A stretch of DNA of 64,000 bases from Tunturiibacter gelidiferens (GTDB taxonomy: Bacteria; Acidobacteriota; Terriglobia; Terriglobales; Acidobacteriaceae): the NCBI RefSeq assembly GCF_014201335.1, contig NZ_JACHEB010000001.1:744001-808000 (forward strand), read 5' to 3'. Below the pieces are notes generated by a model that worked only from the letters and a program-made list of their open reading frames with translations, was not told the DNA's origin and ran no database searches. Shown one piece after another: positions 12,061 through 20,818 of this stretch (position 1 is the first letter of the stretch; each line of letters begins with the position of its first letter). The position numbers and the translations under genes were made by a program.

Positions 12061-12137
12061 TGGTCGGGACGACTAGATTCGAACTAGCGACCTCACCCAC
12101 CCCAAGGGTGCGCTCTACCAGGCTGAGCCACGTCCCG
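12061..12137 (-). tRNA. tRNA-Pro (anticodon GGG)
   Basis: Read on the minus strand, CGGGACG pairs with CGTCCCG as acceptor stem, followed by discriminator A and an encoded CCA. The anticodon stem CACCC/GGGTG holds the loop TTGGGGT, giving anticodon GGG. The T-arm TTCGAAT is canonical. Length is 77 bases including CCA. Its 3' end points toward the lesion-rich 1-12 kb region. Confidence 0.97.
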
Positions 12138-12240
12138 ACTATTGGTTTGCACGTCAGCCCAGGCGGGCGACGGCGGGGTATCCTGCAGTTCTAAGTGTAC
12201 ACGACCTGCCATCTATACGAGAATTCAGGCGGCCTCCTAT

Positions 12241-12513
12241 CTACGTCGTAGGCGCCACATATTCCTTCGGCAACGAACCACCTTCACCAAAGAAGAATTC
12301 GTTCATCTGCTCCACCAAAAACTCCTGCGCCTCGCGTGTCCAAGGTTGTAGACGGTACTCATTCAATAGCATCTTCTGCCGTTCTACCCACTCACCCCAC
12401 GACTTCTTTGAAACATTTTTGAATATCTTCTGGCCAAAGTCCGAATCGAACGGCGGCTCGTCCAGCCCTTCCATCTCAACCTTGAATCGTGTATCGAAAA
12501 CCATGTGTGCCAT
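12241..12513 (-). CDS. YggX-family Fe(II)-trafficking-like protein
   Basis: Small cytoplasmic protein of 90 residues that matches the YggX family in length and pattern: a short beta start, GLDEPPFDSDFGQKIF, then SKKSWGEWVERQKMLLNEY and a helical end EFLVEQMNEFFF. YggX proteins protect Fe-S enzymes and are linked to iron handling. ATG at 12513 is preceded by AAGGAG nine bases upstream. The N-terminal cysteine of enterobacterial YggX (in the IFCTF segment) is replaced by Asp (MVFDTRF), so a role that depends on that cysteine is unlikely here. It stands alone between tRNA-Pro and rnr. Confidence 0.85.
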   Translation of the reverse strand: MAHMVFDTRFKVEMEGLDEPPFDSDFGQKIFKNVSKKSWGEWVERQKMLLNEYRLQPWTREAQEFLVEQMNEFFFGEGGSLPKEYVAPTT

Positions 12514-13047
12514 TCTTTTGAACTCCTTGGAACTTTTATTTTACGATGCCTTACGAATTGTTGCGCCTCATTCCACGACCTTATGCCAATTGCCTAGAAC
12601 ATAGCGACCGTAATCCTGGCAGCAACAATGGTACGCAACGAGTTCGCAGTTGCCGCCTTCGTCCATCCGCAGATAAAGAGAATTGAACAACAGTACTCAC
12701 GCTCAAACTGCCGCTCCGCTTGCCGCAGTACTCGGCAAGGCGATGCCCCCTGGTACGGTCTGGTCTTGCTCCTTGTAGGTACAGGCCTTTGAACACCGTC
12801 CGGTATCGAGGGGTCCAGGCTTGCTCCTTGTATTCACTGCCTGTCTTTGGGGCAACAATGGTCTTCACCATCACGCTGCTGGTCCCGATCAGCAATCGAA
12901 TCGCCGGGATGAATCCCGCACACCCTACGCGGGCTGGTCACAGATCGCCCTCGCTGGGAATCGGCTCCATCAATCCGCGTGGCGTTACTCACCGTAGCCC
13001 TTGTTCTAATCCTCACCGGCCTCCTCAGACAAATAAGAGTCTGAAGC
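12514..13047. other. Intergenic stretch between rnr and the yggX-like gene
   Basis: I see no convincing gene. The 13-mer CTTGCTCCTTGTA occurs twice in the same orientation, at 12765-12777 and 12820-12832, 55 bp apart. A weak AT-rich hairpin (AAATAAG/CTTATTT) lies just past the rnr stop, without a clear T-run. Confidence 0.45.
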
Positions 13048-15750
13048 TTATTTCCGCTTGCCCTTCGATTTCTTACTCCGCTCCCGTGCCTTTGCTTTTG
13101 TCTTCCCTCTCTTGCCAGAGCGATTCGGACTGGAGTGCGGGCGTTCTCCACTCGCTGTCGCCGCGATCTTCGACCTCCTCAGCGATCTTGGCGCAACTGC
13201 GACATCCTCGTCTGATGGCAGCAATGCAAACTGCAGTCGCCGTTGTTGCCGGTCGATTCGATCCAGCAGCACATGCACGTGCTGCCCCATCTTGAACACC
13301 CTCCCGTTACGTGTTCCGACGATCTGGCGATCTGTATCGCGAAACATATAACGGTCATCCTGCAGCGAGGTCAAAGGCACCAACCCTTCAATAAACAGAT
13401 CATTCAATTCGACGAAGAACCCATACTTCGTACATGAAAGAATGATGGCGTTGAAGTCCTCACCCACGCGGTCCTGCATGAATTTGATCTTCTTCCACTC
13501 GATCAGCTCGCGCTCAGCATCATCGGCTCGTCGCTCCGATTGGCTTGACTCAGCTGCAATCGCTCCCAACTCCGCCTCTGGAATCGGTCCCTCCACAGGG
13601 GATCGTTCCACGTGTTCCGGCCGTCTTTTGCCAATAGGTTTCTCCCCCCATGGCTGCGGCCCATCCGACAAAATCGCCGCACCCGCTGGGTCCGCGCCAC
13701 TCTGAATCAGCTCTCGCAACAGACGATGCACAATCAAATCCGGATACCGCCGAATCGGCGATGTAAAGTGCGTATAACTTGGACTCGCCAGCGCAAAGTG
13801 CCCAACATTCTTCTCGCTATATCGCGCCTGCTTGAGGGAACGCAGCATTAGGTATGACAGAATCCTTTCCTCTGCCTTCCCTGCGATCTTTGCCGTCAAC
13901 TTCTGATACATCTGCGGTGTTACCGGAATTGACTCTGCTACTTCGTGCGTCTTCGCCTGCCGGTTGGTTCCACGCGAATCACGCCGATCGCCCTTCGTTT
14001 GAATTCGCTTCACCGGCAGGGTGCTGAAGCCAAGTGAATAACCAAATTGGCTTGCTGTTTCTTCGAAATCGACAATCCGTTTCGGATCCGGAACCTCGTG
14101 AATTCTGTATACGCTCGCCACATCCTGCGACTCGATCCAGGTAGCCACGCATTCGTTCGCGGACAACATAAACTCTTCGATCAAACGATGCGCCCATCCT
14201 CGCTGCGACCGCACGATGGCTTCCATGTTTCCGTCCGGATCGAATTGAATCACTGGTTCAGGGAGATCGAAATCGATCGATCCGCGGCGATGCCGTTTCG
14301 CGTTCAACTTCAGCGCCAGCTCATACATCCGTTCGAACTCTGGCACCAATTTGGCGAATTCCTGCCGCGTCTCGACATTCCCGTCGAGGACACCCTGGAT
14401 CTGCGTGTACGTCATCCGTTTCGCGCTGCGGATGATGCCCTCACAGACCTCATACCCAAGCACTTCGCCACGTCCGTCTATCTTCATGATGCAGCTCAAC
14501 ACCAGCCGATCTTCGTCTGGTCGCAGGCTGCACATGCCGCTCGAAAGCTGTGGCGGCAACATTGGTATGGCACGATCCGGAAAATAAACCGAGGTCCCAC
14601 GCAGTCGCGCCTCGAGATCCAGCGCCGTCCCTGGTCCAACGTAATAGCTGACATCAGCGATGTGAACTTGCAGCTCCCAATTCCCGTTCGGCAGAGGCGT
14701 CACCAGCACCGCGTCATCGAAGTCTCGTGCAGTCTCTCCATCGATCGTGACAATATTCAAGCCACGAAAATCTCTGCGTCGCCCGATCTCTTCCGCATCC
14801 AGCATTGCGACGGTCTGTTCGGCAGATGCCGTGGCGTCGGCCAGTACGTTCGCTGGAAATACGTGCGGTAGATGGTGTTTGCGAATGATGATTTCGACAT
14901 CAACCCCAAAAGCGTCCGGTGGTCCCAGCACCTCAATCACTCGCCCGCGCGCCGGCCTTCCGACTGTCGGAAAATCCGTAATCTCCACGTCAACGGCGAG
15001 CCCTTCAAGTGGCCTGTGCGGATCCAACTCTTCCGACCAGTGAGATTGTTGTGCCTGTGCTTCTTCACCGAGAACACGGTGAGGCGTCTGCTGCTGCGTC
15101 GACGGAACCTCAGCACCCTCCGGAATCAAGATCGCTTGTGTCATCCGTTCGTCGAGAGGCGTAATGTAGTTGCCGTTGATCATGGGAGCGGTTTCCCAAG
15201 GACTTCCCCCCCGATGTGTCCTCGCGTAATGAAAGATCCCCACAACAGTCGGGTTCCTTCGATTCAGCACTCGCGCAACCCGACCGGATCGACGCCCATC
15301 CCGCCCCGGCGGCGCTTCATCCACCAGCACTTCATCGCCCTGCATCGCTCCGTTCAGCTCGTGCGGAGGGATAAAAAGGTCATCGCTTCGATCCACACTC
15401 CCATTCGGCCGAACAAACCCATAACCGTCCCGATGCAGATCCAATCGACCGGCAAGTAGCCTGTCCCGCGTGGCCCGATGCTCCACTGGCATCTCGACTG
15501 CACCGCGCTTTACCCGCTTCGTCTTCTCCGGCGTGGCCGTCGGCAGACTCCACTGCTCACTATCGACCTTCACCAGCTCTCCCCGAGCGGTGATCCTGGC
15601 GAGTTGTTCCAACAACAACCTGCGCTCACGTCCGCCGCCCAACCCAAGTTCGCGAATCAACTGCTTATAGCCAGCGCGATGCCCAGGTGAGCGCTCGATG
15701 AGACGCATCACTTCACGATCAGTTTGTGGATAGGGAGTATGTGACATCAT
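13048..15750 (-). CDS. rnr: Ribonuclease R
   Basis: 3'-to-5' processive exoribonuclease of 900 residues that degrades structured RNA in the cytoplasm. Domain order: N-terminal winged-helix-like segment (about 10-70), cold-shock domains (about 95-290; GYGFVRPNG), the RNB catalytic domain with the magnesium-binding motif TIDGETARDFDDAV near 335-348, the RNB signature HFTSPIRRYPDLIVHR, an S1 domain (about 775-845) and a highly basic Lys/Arg tail. The length is a little above usual because of a polar insert after the RNB signature (about 690-740). The gene is intact and apparently monocistronic. Confidence 0.96.
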   Translation of the reverse strand: MMSHTPYPQTDREVMRLIERSPGHRAGYKQLIRELGLGGGRERRLLLEQLARITARGELVKVDSEQWSLPTATPEKTKRVKRGAVEMPVEHRATRDRLLAGRLDLHRDGYGFVRPNGSVDRSDDLFIPPHELNGAMQGDEVLVDEAPPGRDGRRSGRVARVLNRRNPTVVGIFHYARTHRGGSPWETAPMINGNYITPLDERMTQAILIPEGAEVPSTQQQTPHRVLGEEAQAQQSHWSEELDPHRPLEGLAVDVEITDFPTVGRPARGRVIEVLGPPDAFGVDVEIIIRKHHLPHVFPANVLADATASAEQTVAMLDAEEIGRRRDFRGLNIVTIDGETARDFDDAVLVTPLPNGNWELQVHIADVSYYVGPGTALDLEARLRGTSVYFPDRAIPMLPPQLSSGMCSLRPDEDRLVLSCIMKIDGRGEVLGYEVCEGIIRSAKRMTYTQIQGVLDGNVETRQEFAKLVPEFERMYELALKLNAKRHRRGSIDFDLPEPVIQFDPDGNMEAIVRSQRGWAHRLIEEFMLSANECVATWIESQDVASVYRIHEVPDPKRIVDFEETASQFGYSLGFSTLPVKRIQTKGDRRDSRGTNRQAKTHEVAESIPVTPQMYQKLTAKIAGKAEERILSYLMLRSLKQARYSEKNVGHFALASPSYTHFTSPIRRYPDLIVHRLLRELIQSGADPAGAAILSDGPQPWGEKPIGKRRPEHVERSPVEGPIPEAELGAIAAESSQSERRADDAERELIEWKKIKFMQDRVGEDFNAIILSCTKYGFFVELNDLFIEGLVPLTSLQDDRYMFRDTDRQIVGTRNGRVFKMGQHVHVLLDRIDRQQRRLQFALLPSDEDVAVAPRSLRRSKIAATASGERPHSSPNRSGKRGKTKAKARERSKKSKGKRK

Positions 15751-15784
15751 CTCCGAGCATACAGCGAGCCGCCATTCCTATACC

Positions 15785-16606
15785 CTACTTCAACGCCTTC
15801 GACATCTCCGCCGCCTGCTCCAGCGTCGTTCCATGCGGTACTTGGACAAAGTCAGTCTGAATCTCATCCTGTTGTTGCCCAATGTTCTTAAAGAACAGAG
15901 CCTTTCCTTCAATATGCACATGGGTTTCTACGATCTGCCACAAACCCGGCGCGACTTCCCGGCGTTCTACTCGAAACGTCCCACCTTGACGCAACCGACC
16001 CAGAAGTCCCCAACCAATTGTCACGTCTTCTGTCAGCTTTCCGCTGATAGTCACGATTCGGTTTTGTCCCTTATCTACGACCAATACACCGGCCATCTGT
16101 CCCAATACGCGTCCCTGCATATCTGGTGGGCTAAACTTTGAATTCGGTTCGAAATGCAGTGTGATATTTTTCTCGTCTTCGCTCTGCACCTTCCACGTAA
16201 AAGCGTCGGGAAGCATCCTCAGCAACTCTTCGGCATTCTTTCCATCCTGCATGCCATCTCGCTTCTGCTTGGCGAGCTGACTTGGGTCGTGAATGAACGT
16301 CTGCACGCGCGCGTCCTCGATCCTTGCCTCTGAGTCGCTCAGCGGTCGCCCCCACCTGCTGATCAAGCGCTTCACTGCCCCGTGATCGGTCTCCACCACA
16401 ATCGAAACTGTATCTATGCCGTCTTTCTGCACATCGCGATACTTCCATCTCGAGTGGTCGGTCAAATCCGCCGAAAGCTCAGCATCCATGGCAGATCGAA
16501 CGATCTGTTTCGGCTCTTGAGGCGCCTGCGCATACAACGGGAGCAACCCCGCGAGCAAAAAGACACTCAACACACCCGGACGCAAAGTAGACTTCAAGTT
16601 CTTCAT
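15785..16606 (-). CDS. Exported protein of unknown function
   Basis: Protein of 273 residues. I place the start at the ATG at 16606 because it opens a clear signal peptide (MKNLKSTLRPGVLSVFLLAG, cleavage near LYAQA); the longer frame upstream runs into tyrS and has no such signal. The mature part is mixed alpha/beta with strands such as RIVTISGKLTEDVTIG and FRVERREVAPGLWQIV. This loosely resembles outer-membrane lipoprotein-sorting-like folds that recur in Acidobacteriota, but I cannot assign a family. It lies 110 bp past tyrS on the same strand. Confidence 0.75.
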   Translation of the reverse strand: MKNLKSTLRPGVLSVFLLAGLLPLYAQAPQEPKQIVRSAMDAELSADLTDHSRWKYRDVQKDGIDTVSIVVETDHGAVKRLISRWGRPLSDSEARIEDARVQTFIHDPSQLAKQKRDGMQDGKNAEELLRMLPDAFTWKVQSEDEKNITLHFEPNSKFSPPDMQGRVLGQMAGVLVVDKGQNRIVTISGKLTEDVTIGWGLLGRLRQGGTFRVERREVAPGLWQIVETHVHIEGKALFFKNIGQQQDEIQTDFVQVPHGTTLEQAAEMSKALK

Positions 16607-16715
16607 AGCCCCACGTGTGCTTGGATGCAGGCTCTCCGACGGAGCCTTGTTTCTAGACTCTACCAAACACTCGTTCTGCGAAGAGTTCTTCATTCGAAAT
16701 ACCGACGCAAACAAG

Positions 16716-17975
16716 TTAGTTCGTCCACTCAAGCCGCACGCTCTTCTTGCCCAGTCGCAGCGTTGGCGAATCGCCAAGTATCTCAAGCTTTATCACTTTT
16801 TCGGCAAACTTTTCGCCATTTACGCTGACGGCATTCTCAGCCAGTTTGCGCGTTGCTTCACCTGCGGAGCTCGCCAAACCTGAAAGTTGCAGAAGCTTCG
16901 TCATCTTGACTGACGTCCCAAACGGCCCATTTGTTACGACCAGATCCTCAGCAGCTTTTGACACCTTCACCACAGGCACATCGTCGCTTACCCCGCGCTG
17001 CTGAAACATCTTCGCCCACCCATCGGCGGCACTATCTGCTTCTTCCTTGGAGTGAAAGTCGCGTGTAATTGTCCAGGCCAGATTCTTTTTTGCCTGCATC
17101 GGATGCAGCGCACCAGCGGCGACATCGGCCTGCATCTGCGTAATCTCCGAACTTCGCAGATCCGTTAGAAGTGTCCAGTACTTCCACATCAGTTCATCCG
17201 ACACCGACATCAACTTCCCGTACATCTCCGCCGCGGGCTCATGGATGCCAATCGCGTTACCCAACGACTTCGACATCTTCTGCACGCCATCGAGCCCCTC
17301 CATGATGGAAGTCATCAGCACAATCTGTTGCGGCTGGCCGTAGTGCTTTTGCAGATCCCGCCCACGCATCAGATTGAACTTCTGATCCGTGCCACCAAGC
17401 TCCACATCGCATTTCAGCGCCACGGAGTCATAACCCTGCGCGATCGGGTAGATCAGCTCATGCAACGCAATCGGCTGCTCCTCGTTGAACCGCTTATGAA
17501 AGTCCTCGCGCTCCAGCATCTGCGATACGGTGAACTGCGCCATCAGCTTCACCATGTCGTAGTAGCTCAGCTTATCCAGCCACTCGGAGTTGTATCGAAC
17601 CTCGGTCTTTTCGGGATCGAGAATCTTAAACACCTGCTCCTTGTAGGTCTCTGCATTCGCTGCGATCTGCTCTGGCGTCAGCGGTTTGCGCGTCACGTTT
17701 CGACCGGTCGGATCGCCGATCAGCGCCGTTGAATCGCCGATGAGAAAGATTACGGTATGCCCCAAAGACTGAAAGTGTTTCAGCTTCCGCAACAGGACGG
17801 TATGGCCCAAATGCAGGTCAGGCGCCGTAGGGTCGAAGCCCGCCTTGATCCGCATCGGCATGCCTGTGGCAATCGACTTCGCAATTCGCTCTTTCAGAGC
17901 CTCCAGCGGAACAATCTCCGCGGCACCTTTGGTAATGAGGTCAAGCTGGTCTTCGAGCGAGGCAAAAGTAGGCAT
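16716..17975 (-). CDS. tyrS: Tyrosyl-tRNA synthetase
   Basis: Class I aminoacyl-tRNA synthetase that charges tRNA-Tyr; about 419 residues. It has the nucleotide-binding HLGH (HIGH variant) near residue 57, KMSKS in the C-terminal half of the catalytic domain ([11 protein letters not shown]) and a C-terminal S4 RNA-binding domain ending in VRLEWTN. I prefer the ATG at 17975, with GAGG just before it, over a TTG three codons upstream. No T-box leader was seen. ychF ends 26 bp upstream on the same strand, so the two are probably cotranscribed. Confidence 0.96.
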   Translation of the reverse strand: MPTFASLEDQLDLITKGAAEIVPLEALKERIAKSIATGMPMRIKAGFDPTAPDLHLGHTVLLRKLKHFQSLGHTVIFLIGDSTALIGDPTGRNVTRKPLTPEQIAANAETYKEQVFKILDPEKTEVRYNSEWLDKLSYYDMVKLMAQFTVSQMLEREDFHKRFNEEQPIALHELIYPIAQGYDSVALKCDVELGGTDQKFNLMRGRDLQKHYGQPQQIVLMTSIMEGLDGVQKMSKSLGNAIGIHEPAAEMYGKLMSVSDELMWKYWTLLTDLRSSEITQMQADVAAGALHPMQAKKNLAWTITRDFHSKEEADSAADGWAKMFQQRGVSDDVPVVKVSKAAEDLVVTNGPFGTSVKMTKLLQLSGLASSAGEATRKLAENAVSVNGEKFAEKVIKLEILGDSPTLRLGKKSVRLEWTN

Positions 17976-18001
17976 ATTCCTCAAGTATAAAGACCTTCCG
18001 G

Positions 18002-19099
18002 CTACACGTTGAATTTGAAGAAGAGAATGTCACCGTCTTTGACGATGTACTCTTTGCCCTCGGAGCGGAGTAAGCCTTTTTCCTTGACGGCCTGTTCGCT
18101 GCCATATTTGAACAGATCATCGGAGGCATAGCAGTCGGCCTTGATGAAGCCCTTTTCGAAGTCCGAGTGGATGACGCCTGCAGCGCCCGGGGCCTTGGTG
18201 CCACGACGGATGGTCCACGCGCGAACCTCCTGCACGCCGGCAGTGAAATAAGTGATGAGGTCGAGAAGGCGGTAGGCGGAGTAGATCAGACGGTTGAGGC
18301 CTGGTTCGGCGAGGCCCATATCTTTCAGAAACTCGTCGCGCTCAGCCGGTTCCAACTGAGCGATCTCCGATTCAAGCGCGCCGCAGATCCGAACGACCTG
18401 GCTACCTTCTTCTTCGGCGCGCTTCTCGACGGCTGCGGTGTACGCGTTGCCTTCGATGAGACCAGCCTCATCGACGTTGGCAACATAGAGTTGCGGCTTA
18501 GAGGTGATGAGGAAGAGCTCGCGCGAAAGGACCTTTTCTTCGTCAGTAAGATCAGCGGTGCGAGCCGGCTTGCCTGCATTAAGGGCTGTCAGGAGCTTCT
18601 GCAGCATAGCGTGCTCGGCCTTGATCTTCCCATCGCTCGAGGCCTTCGCTGCGCGTTCGACTTTTGTGTTGCGCTTTTCAACCGTATCGAGGTCGGCGAG
18701 GAGGAGTTCCGTGTTGATGATGTCGATGTCGTGGAGTGGGTTGACGCCGCCTGCAACATGGATCACCTCAGGGTCATCGAAGCAGCGGACCACGTGTGCT
18801 ACGGCGTCGGTGGCGCGGATGTGGCCGAGGAACTGATTGCCGAGGCCTTCGCCCTTTGACGCTCCTTCTACTAGACCGGCGATGTCGATGAACTCCATGG
18901 TCGTGGGCACGAGAGACTTGGGCTTGATGAGTTCAGAGATCTTGGCAAGGCGCTCGTCGGGCACCGTCACAACGCCGGTGTTGGGATCGATCGTGCAGAA
19001 GGGATAGTTTGCGGCTTGCGCCTTGGCTGAGGTGAGGGCGTTGAAGATCGTTGATTTTCCTACGTTGGGCAAACCAACGATTCCGCAATTCAATGGCAT
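18002..19099 (-). CDS. ychF: Redox-regulated ATPase YchF (Obg-family)
   Basis: Obg-related P-loop NTPase of 365 residues; family members prefer ATP and bind ribosomes. The P-loop GLPNVGKST is at about residues 9-17 and the switch region contains [17 protein letters not shown] coiled-coil insertion lies near 130-165, and the C-terminal TGS domain contains [19 protein letters not shown] and ends [11 protein letters not shown]. Length matches the family. It precedes tyrS on the minus strand with a short gap. Confidence 0.96.
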   Translation of the reverse strand: MPLNCGIVGLPNVGKSTIFNALTSAKAQAANYPFCTIDPNTGVVTVPDERLAKISELIKPKSLVPTTMEFIDIAGLVEGASKGEGLGNQFLGHIRATDAVAHVVRCFDDPEVIHVAGGVNPLHDIDIINTELLLADLDTVEKRNTKVERAAKASSDGKIKAEHAMLQKLLTALNAGKPARTADLTDEEKVLSRELFLITSKPQLYVANVDEAGLIEGNAYTAAVEKRAEEEGSQVVRICGALESEIAQLEPAERDEFLKDMGLAEPGLNRLIYSAYRLLDLITYFTAGVQEVRAWTIRRGTKAPGAAGVIHSDFEKGFIKADCYASDDLFKYGSEQAVKEKGLLRSEGKEYIVKDGDILFFKFNV

Positions 19100-19328
19100 T
19101 GTTCTGTTTTCCTTCTTGCGAGCTTGTTACGAGGCTTGTTTCGGCGTCGCGGGGTAGTCTCTTACAGGATAGTTCATTGGTGGCCTCAACCCTCCGAAGA
19201 GTCGTTTCTCGACTCGCTTGCGGTTTCGCGATTCTTCGTTTCTCCTTCTGAAAATTACACGGTGTTGACAAAAATATTTCGGGCTCGACGTGGGGCCGGG
19301 TTAGGCTTGGGGGTGCGAGGTGACAAGG

Positions 19329-19871
19329 ATGCAGCAGATGCGTGTGATGTGCGTGGTCGGAGCTTTGATGATTTCGGGTGTGGCAATGGGTCAGGCGCCG
19401 GCGGCTCCTACTGGGCCAAGCGGGCCTGCAGGTGAAGTGCAGAGAAGTTACGCGGCGCAGAAGGGCAACATATTGAAGGCCGCCGATAAGATGCCCGCGG
19501 AAGACTACCAGTTCAAACCGACGCCCGACATCCGAACTTATGCGCGTGTCGTGAATCATGTCACTGAAGCACAACTGAAAACATGCGGTGCGATCAATCG
19601 AACAGCGCCGAACGATCTTGCGAAGGTACCGGCAGATACTGCGGACAAGGCAGCCATCATTGAGGGACTGAAGGCCTCGTTTGCCGAGTGCGATAAAGCG
19701 TTCGCCTCCGTGACGGATGCGAATCTCGCAGATATGTTCGATGTCTTCAATGCGAAGAGGTCTCGCATTGGAATCCTGTGGGGGACGGTCTCACATGACA
19801 ACGAACAGTATGCGACGCTTTCCCTCTATCTGCGCTTGAAGGGTCTGGCTCCACCGACCAGCGAGAAATAG
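19329..19871 (+). CDS. Exported DinB-like protein (first copy)
   Basis: Four-helix DinB/YfiT-type protein of 180 residues with a signal peptide (RVMCVVGALMISGVAMGQ). The ATG at 19329 follows GAGG eight bases upstream; a GTG nine bases earlier is the alternative start. Family features include VNHVTEAQLKTCG and NEQYATLSLYLRLKG, each holding residues of the metal site, although here the last motif has Asn where many members have His. Cytoplasmic DinB relatives are thiol-dependent transferases or nickel proteins; an exported one has unknown function. A related exported gene lies 370 bp downstream. Confidence 0.82.
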   Translation: MQQMRVMCVVGALMISGVAMGQAPAAPTGPSGPAGEVQRSYAAQKGNILKAADKMPAEDYQFKPTPDIRTYARVVNHVTEAQLKTCGAINRTAPNDLAKVPADTADKAAIIEGLKASFAECDKAFASVTDANLADMFDVFNAKRSRIGILWGTVSHDNEQYATLSLYLRLKGLAPPTSEK

Positions 19872-20240
19872 CCCCAGTGAGGCCCCCCCTGTTGCCCGCG
19901 CCTAAGTCCCTTTGATGCAATAAGTTAGCGGGTATCATCCTCCGCAAATTCGTCATTCTACAAGGGTTACGGCTAAATTCGTCCAAACAAAGGAGAAAGC
20001 CCCGGAGTTGAGTCCGGGGCTTTCTGTTTCTGCTTTTCTCTATCAAGTATAGCTGAGCGGAGATAACTCATACGCCACGCGAAGCCGCTTGTCTGGCGCG
20101 GGTTTTCGAGGATTCGGGGCTTGACACGACTTGTAACCTTGCGAAGTTGGCTGTTTGCACGGAACCGAGGTCCTGTTCGCTCCGTAGAATGATTCGTCAT
20201 CCGATCCGGTGGAAGAGAGAGTAAATCGAGGAGATTTCCT
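19872..20240 (+). other. Region between the two DinB-like genes, possible small transcript
   Basis: No protein gene is apparent. A promoter-like pair TTGATG (19912-19917) and TATCAT (19933-19938) has a short 15-bp spacer and is followed by the strong terminator at 19994-20036. That arrangement could produce an RNA of about 90 bases, but the region may simply be the 3' end of the upstream gene. Confidence 0.35.
19994..20036 (+). terminator. Strong Rho-independent terminator
   Basis: AGAAAGCCCCGGA pairs perfectly with TCCGGGGCTTTCT around a six-base loop, followed by GTTTCTGCTTTT. It is 120 bp past the stop of the first DinB-like gene. Confidence 0.88.
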
Positions 20241-20780
20241 ATGAGGCGAGTTCTGGTTGGGCTGGTGATGGTTGTTGTGGCTTCGTCTGGCTTTGCCGTG
20301 GCGCAGTCGGAAAAGCCAATGACGTTGAAGGCAGTTCTGTTGGAGCAGTTGCGAACGACGCACAACAAGGCAGAGTGGTTCGTGCCGGCGAATACGGCGG
20401 TGGCGGGACTGACACCAGCGCAGGCGAGTTGGACGGACAAGAGTGGGAATCACTCGGTGGGGCAGTTGGCCAATCACCTGGTTTTCTGGGATCGGGAGAT
20501 GCTGGCGAAGTTCAAGGGCGAGACACCGGCAAAGTTCGACGGTAACAATGACGAGACGTTTAACGACTTTGACGCGAAGAGCTGGGACACGACAGTGAAG
20601 CAGCTTGACCAGGTGATGACGGACTGGGAGAACGCAGTGGAGGCGGCCGATGATGCGAAGGTCTCGCTGTGGGCTTCGAGGATCGCGCACGTGGGGACGC
20701 ACAACGCTTATCACATTGGGCAGATGGTCTATGTGAGGAAGCTGCAGGGAGTCTGGGATCCGAATAAAGGTGTGAAGTAG
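20241..20780 (+). CDS. Exported DinB-like protein (second copy)
   Basis: Protein of 179 residues with a signal peptide (RRVLVGLVMVVVASSGFAVA, cleavage after AQ). The body is a DinB-type four-helix bundle carrying the usual metal-binding histidines: one in RTTHNKAEWF, one in VGQLANHLVFWD and one in THNAYHIGQMVYVRK. The complete His set suggests a metal-binding site, unlike the first copy. The product should be periplasmic or exported; the substrate is unknown. A strong terminator follows at once. Confidence 0.88.
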   Translation: MRRVLVGLVMVVVASSGFAVAQSEKPMTLKAVLLEQLRTTHNKAEWFVPANTAVAGLTPAQASWTDKSGNHSVGQLANHLVFWDREMLAKFKGETPAKFDGNNDETFNDFDAKSWDTTVKQLDQVMTDWENAVEAADDAKVSLWASRIAHVGTHNAYHIGQMVYVRKLQGVWDPNKGVK

Positions 20781-20783
20781 ATG

Positions 20784-20818
20784 AAGTGACCGAGGCCTAA
20801 ACCTCGGTCACTTTTTTC
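20784..20818 (+). terminator. Terminator after the second DinB-like gene
   Basis: The stem AGTGACCGAGG with CCTCGGTCACT is followed by a run of six T. It abuts the stop codon of the convergent minus-strand gene. Confidence 0.92.

Noticed and set aside
12765..12832. Direct 13-bp repeat as a regulatory or mobile-element mark
   Set aside because: Only two copies 55 bp apart, no associated gene or target-site duplication; probably chance or a small local duplication.
14047..14871. Plus-strand frame opposite rnr
   Set aside because: His/Arg/Phe-rich mirror sequence; the minus strand carries the complete RNB domain.
17976..18001. T-box or attenuator leader before tyrS
   Set aside because: Only 26 bp separate ychF and tyrS, leaving no room for a T-box.
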